In this document: piece by piece, positions 32,445 to 33,397 of the stretch | Numbering within the stretch: the first letter of the stretch is position 1 | Layout of the letters: each line of letters opens with the position of its first letter | NCBI GenBank assembly: GCA_000403035.1 | Contig: AQSL01000159.1 | Span: 1-33,397, forward strand | Length of the DNA stretch: 33,397 nucleotides | From: Candidatus Latescibacter anaerobius SCGC AAA252-E07 | Lineage (GTDB): Bacteria; Latescibacterota; Latescibacteria; Latescibacterales; Latescibacteraceae | Direction: 5' to 3' | Made by a program: the position numbers and the translations under genes | The notes under the pieces: generated by a model | Seen by the model: only the letters and a program-made list of their open reading frames with translations | Database searches by the model: none | Told to the model about the DNA's origin: nothing

Positions 32445-33397
32445 TTCGCTCAGAAAACCCTTTGAATCTAAATAAGCTTCGCATCTCGTCATCATTCCTG
32501 CATCATTGGAATGACCGTCGAACTGCAGTACGAGAAACGGACGGCCTATCGCTTCACGGATATACTGCTTGATAAATGAATCCGGTCCACATAAAAAATT
32601 GGTTATATATATAATATCAAATTGCGGCTTATCGGAAAGCTTAACCGCTGTCTGTACTATTTTCTTCCCGTAATTCCAGAACATATTATCGTTTATTTCG
32701 GTAATGTCAATGCTTTCAATATCAATAAAATCAATCGGCACTACATTTATACCGTAAATTCCTGCAAGTTTTGATGCCACCGATAAATTTACCGCACGAT
32801 CATAAATATTATATGGTCTTCCTACAAGTACAATTGCTTTTTCGTTCGTCCTTTTCAATGCTTCTATTGCCTTTTTCCCTTCATCGAGAAGGTTATATTT
32901 AAATTCACGTTGTGCCATGAATGCCATATCTACAGCATTATCTGAAATTTTACGCGAAACACCTAATGTTTTAATACTTTCGTAAAGTTCTTTCTTTACC
33001 ATTCTTTCACCGTCCCTAAAATGAATAGTCGGCTTCAGAATTTTCTTCCTGTGATTATGAAATGCCGGCGAATGTTCGGCGACAAAAGGTAAAGTCGTCC
33101 CCCATGCGCATACAAATGACTCCGTTTCGGGCGTTTCAGTCTCTTCGTTGATAATATTGGGAATCCATACATATTCAACACCCTTTTCAAGCAGACTCTT
33201 TATATGCCCATGCGCCAGTGTAATAGGAAAACAAGGTTCGGATACAATGCTTTCAATACCCATATTCGTAATCGAAGTATTTGTCGGGTCGGAAAGAACG
33301 GTACACAATCCGCATTCTGTAAGATAAACGTTGAAAAACGGCAGTTTATCGTACGTGTACATTGTCAAGGGGATACCCACAACCGGCCCCGGTTTCC
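32442..33397 (-). CDS. 2-hydroxyacyl-CoA dehydratase activase-related protein, COG3580-like, 5' end cut by window
   Basis: The frame is open to the window edge, so the true start lies outside; a GTG at 33380 is inside the conserved segment PVVGIPLTMYTYDKLPFFNVYL and is not the start. About 318 residues are visible, all of the DUF2229/COG3580 kind. It shows the (V/I)GIP-x-x-Y opening, SEPCFPITLAHGHIKSLLEKGVEYVWIP with a conserved Cys, VLVGRPYNIYDRAVN, and FLVLQFDGHSNDAGMMTRCEAYLDSKG near the end. In larger homologs one or two BadF/HgdC-type ATPase domains precede this region, and they may lie beyond the edge. The protein is probably part of an ATP-dependent electron-activation system with the next gene. 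Confidence 0.87.
   Translation of the reverse strand, partial: KPGPVVGIPLTMYTYDKLPFFNVYLTECGLCTVLSDPTNTSITNMGIESIVSEPCFPITLAHGHIKSLLEKGVEYVWIPNIINEETETPETESFVCAWGTTLPFVAEHSPAFHNHRKKILKPTIHFRDGERMVKKELYESIKTLGVSRKISDNAVDMAFMAQREFKYNLLDEGKKAIEALKRTNEKAIVLVGRPYNIYDRAVNLSVASKLAGIYGINVVPIDFIDIESIDITEINDNMFWNYGKKIVQTAVKLSDKPQFDIIYITNFLCGPDSFIKQYIREAIGRPFLVLQFDGHSNDAGMMTRCEAYLDSKGFLSE

Noticed and set aside
33361..33371. TGTCAAGGGG resembling the core of the intergenic repeat
   Set aside because: It lies inside conserved coding sequence (GIPLTMY) and has no inverted ends nearby.

Overview
The window reads as ordinary, gene-dense chromosome from a Gram-negative bacterium of low to moderate G+C. Every convincing gene is on the minus strand, so transcription runs from high to low coordinates throughout. 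Outer-membrane and periplasmic functions (three PorV/PorQ-like barrels, an Omp85-type barrel, a LysM transglycosylase lipoprotein, a SPOR lipoprotein, an MCE/MlaD protein) indicate a diderm. PorV-like proteins, an Asp-box propeller ending in a FlgD/T9SS-like C-terminal domain, HprK with mannose-type PTS proteins, and a ThiD2-ThiE fusion suggest the FCB superphylum (Fibrobacterota-like or a related candidate phylum). This placement is inference. The activase-related proteins at the right edge are typical of anaerobes. No rRNA, tRNA, CRISPR, complete IS or phage gene was seen.

Layout in transcription order, from the right edge. (1) 33397-31134: two 2-hydroxyacyl-CoA dehydratase activase-related proteins (COG3580- and COG3581-like) separated by one in-frame stop, then a 72-residue unknown protein and a ThiD2-ThiE fusion with a degenerate ThiE site. 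(2) 29411-24716: short HPF, HPr kinase, PTS EIIA, PTS EIIB, MCE protein and PurB; this is a regulatory, permease-less PTS set. (3) 24423-22121: glycerate 2-kinase and a PorV-like protein. (4) 21895-20163: Era GTPase and a YIP1 membrane protein. (5) 20027-12531: PurD, PurE, TsaC, then a membrane-anchored transglutaminase-like protein, an ABC ATPase, an ABC permease and an Omp85-type barrel, mostly with overlapping stop/start codons. (6) 12217-11711: low-molecular-weight phosphatase. (7) 11440-1: GT2 and GT4 glycosyltransferases, DUF3108, SPOR lipoprotein, MltD-like transglycosylase, exported Asp-box propeller, two PorV-like barrels, TldD and PmbA (cut by the window edge).

Many adjacent genes share ATGA, GTGA, TGATG or TAATG junctions, which points to translational coupling in long operons. 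Start codons include several TTG and GTG chosen here by Shine-Dalgarno spacing.

The most notable unexplained items are: a family of short inverted-repeat-bounded elements in three operon gaps (11555-11685, 21903-22057, 24462-24670); the four-gene transglutaminase/ABC/permease/barrel module, a candidate undescribed envelope system; the propeller/PorV/PorV/TldD/PmbA cassette; and the ThiE domain that lacks several canonical active-site residues.
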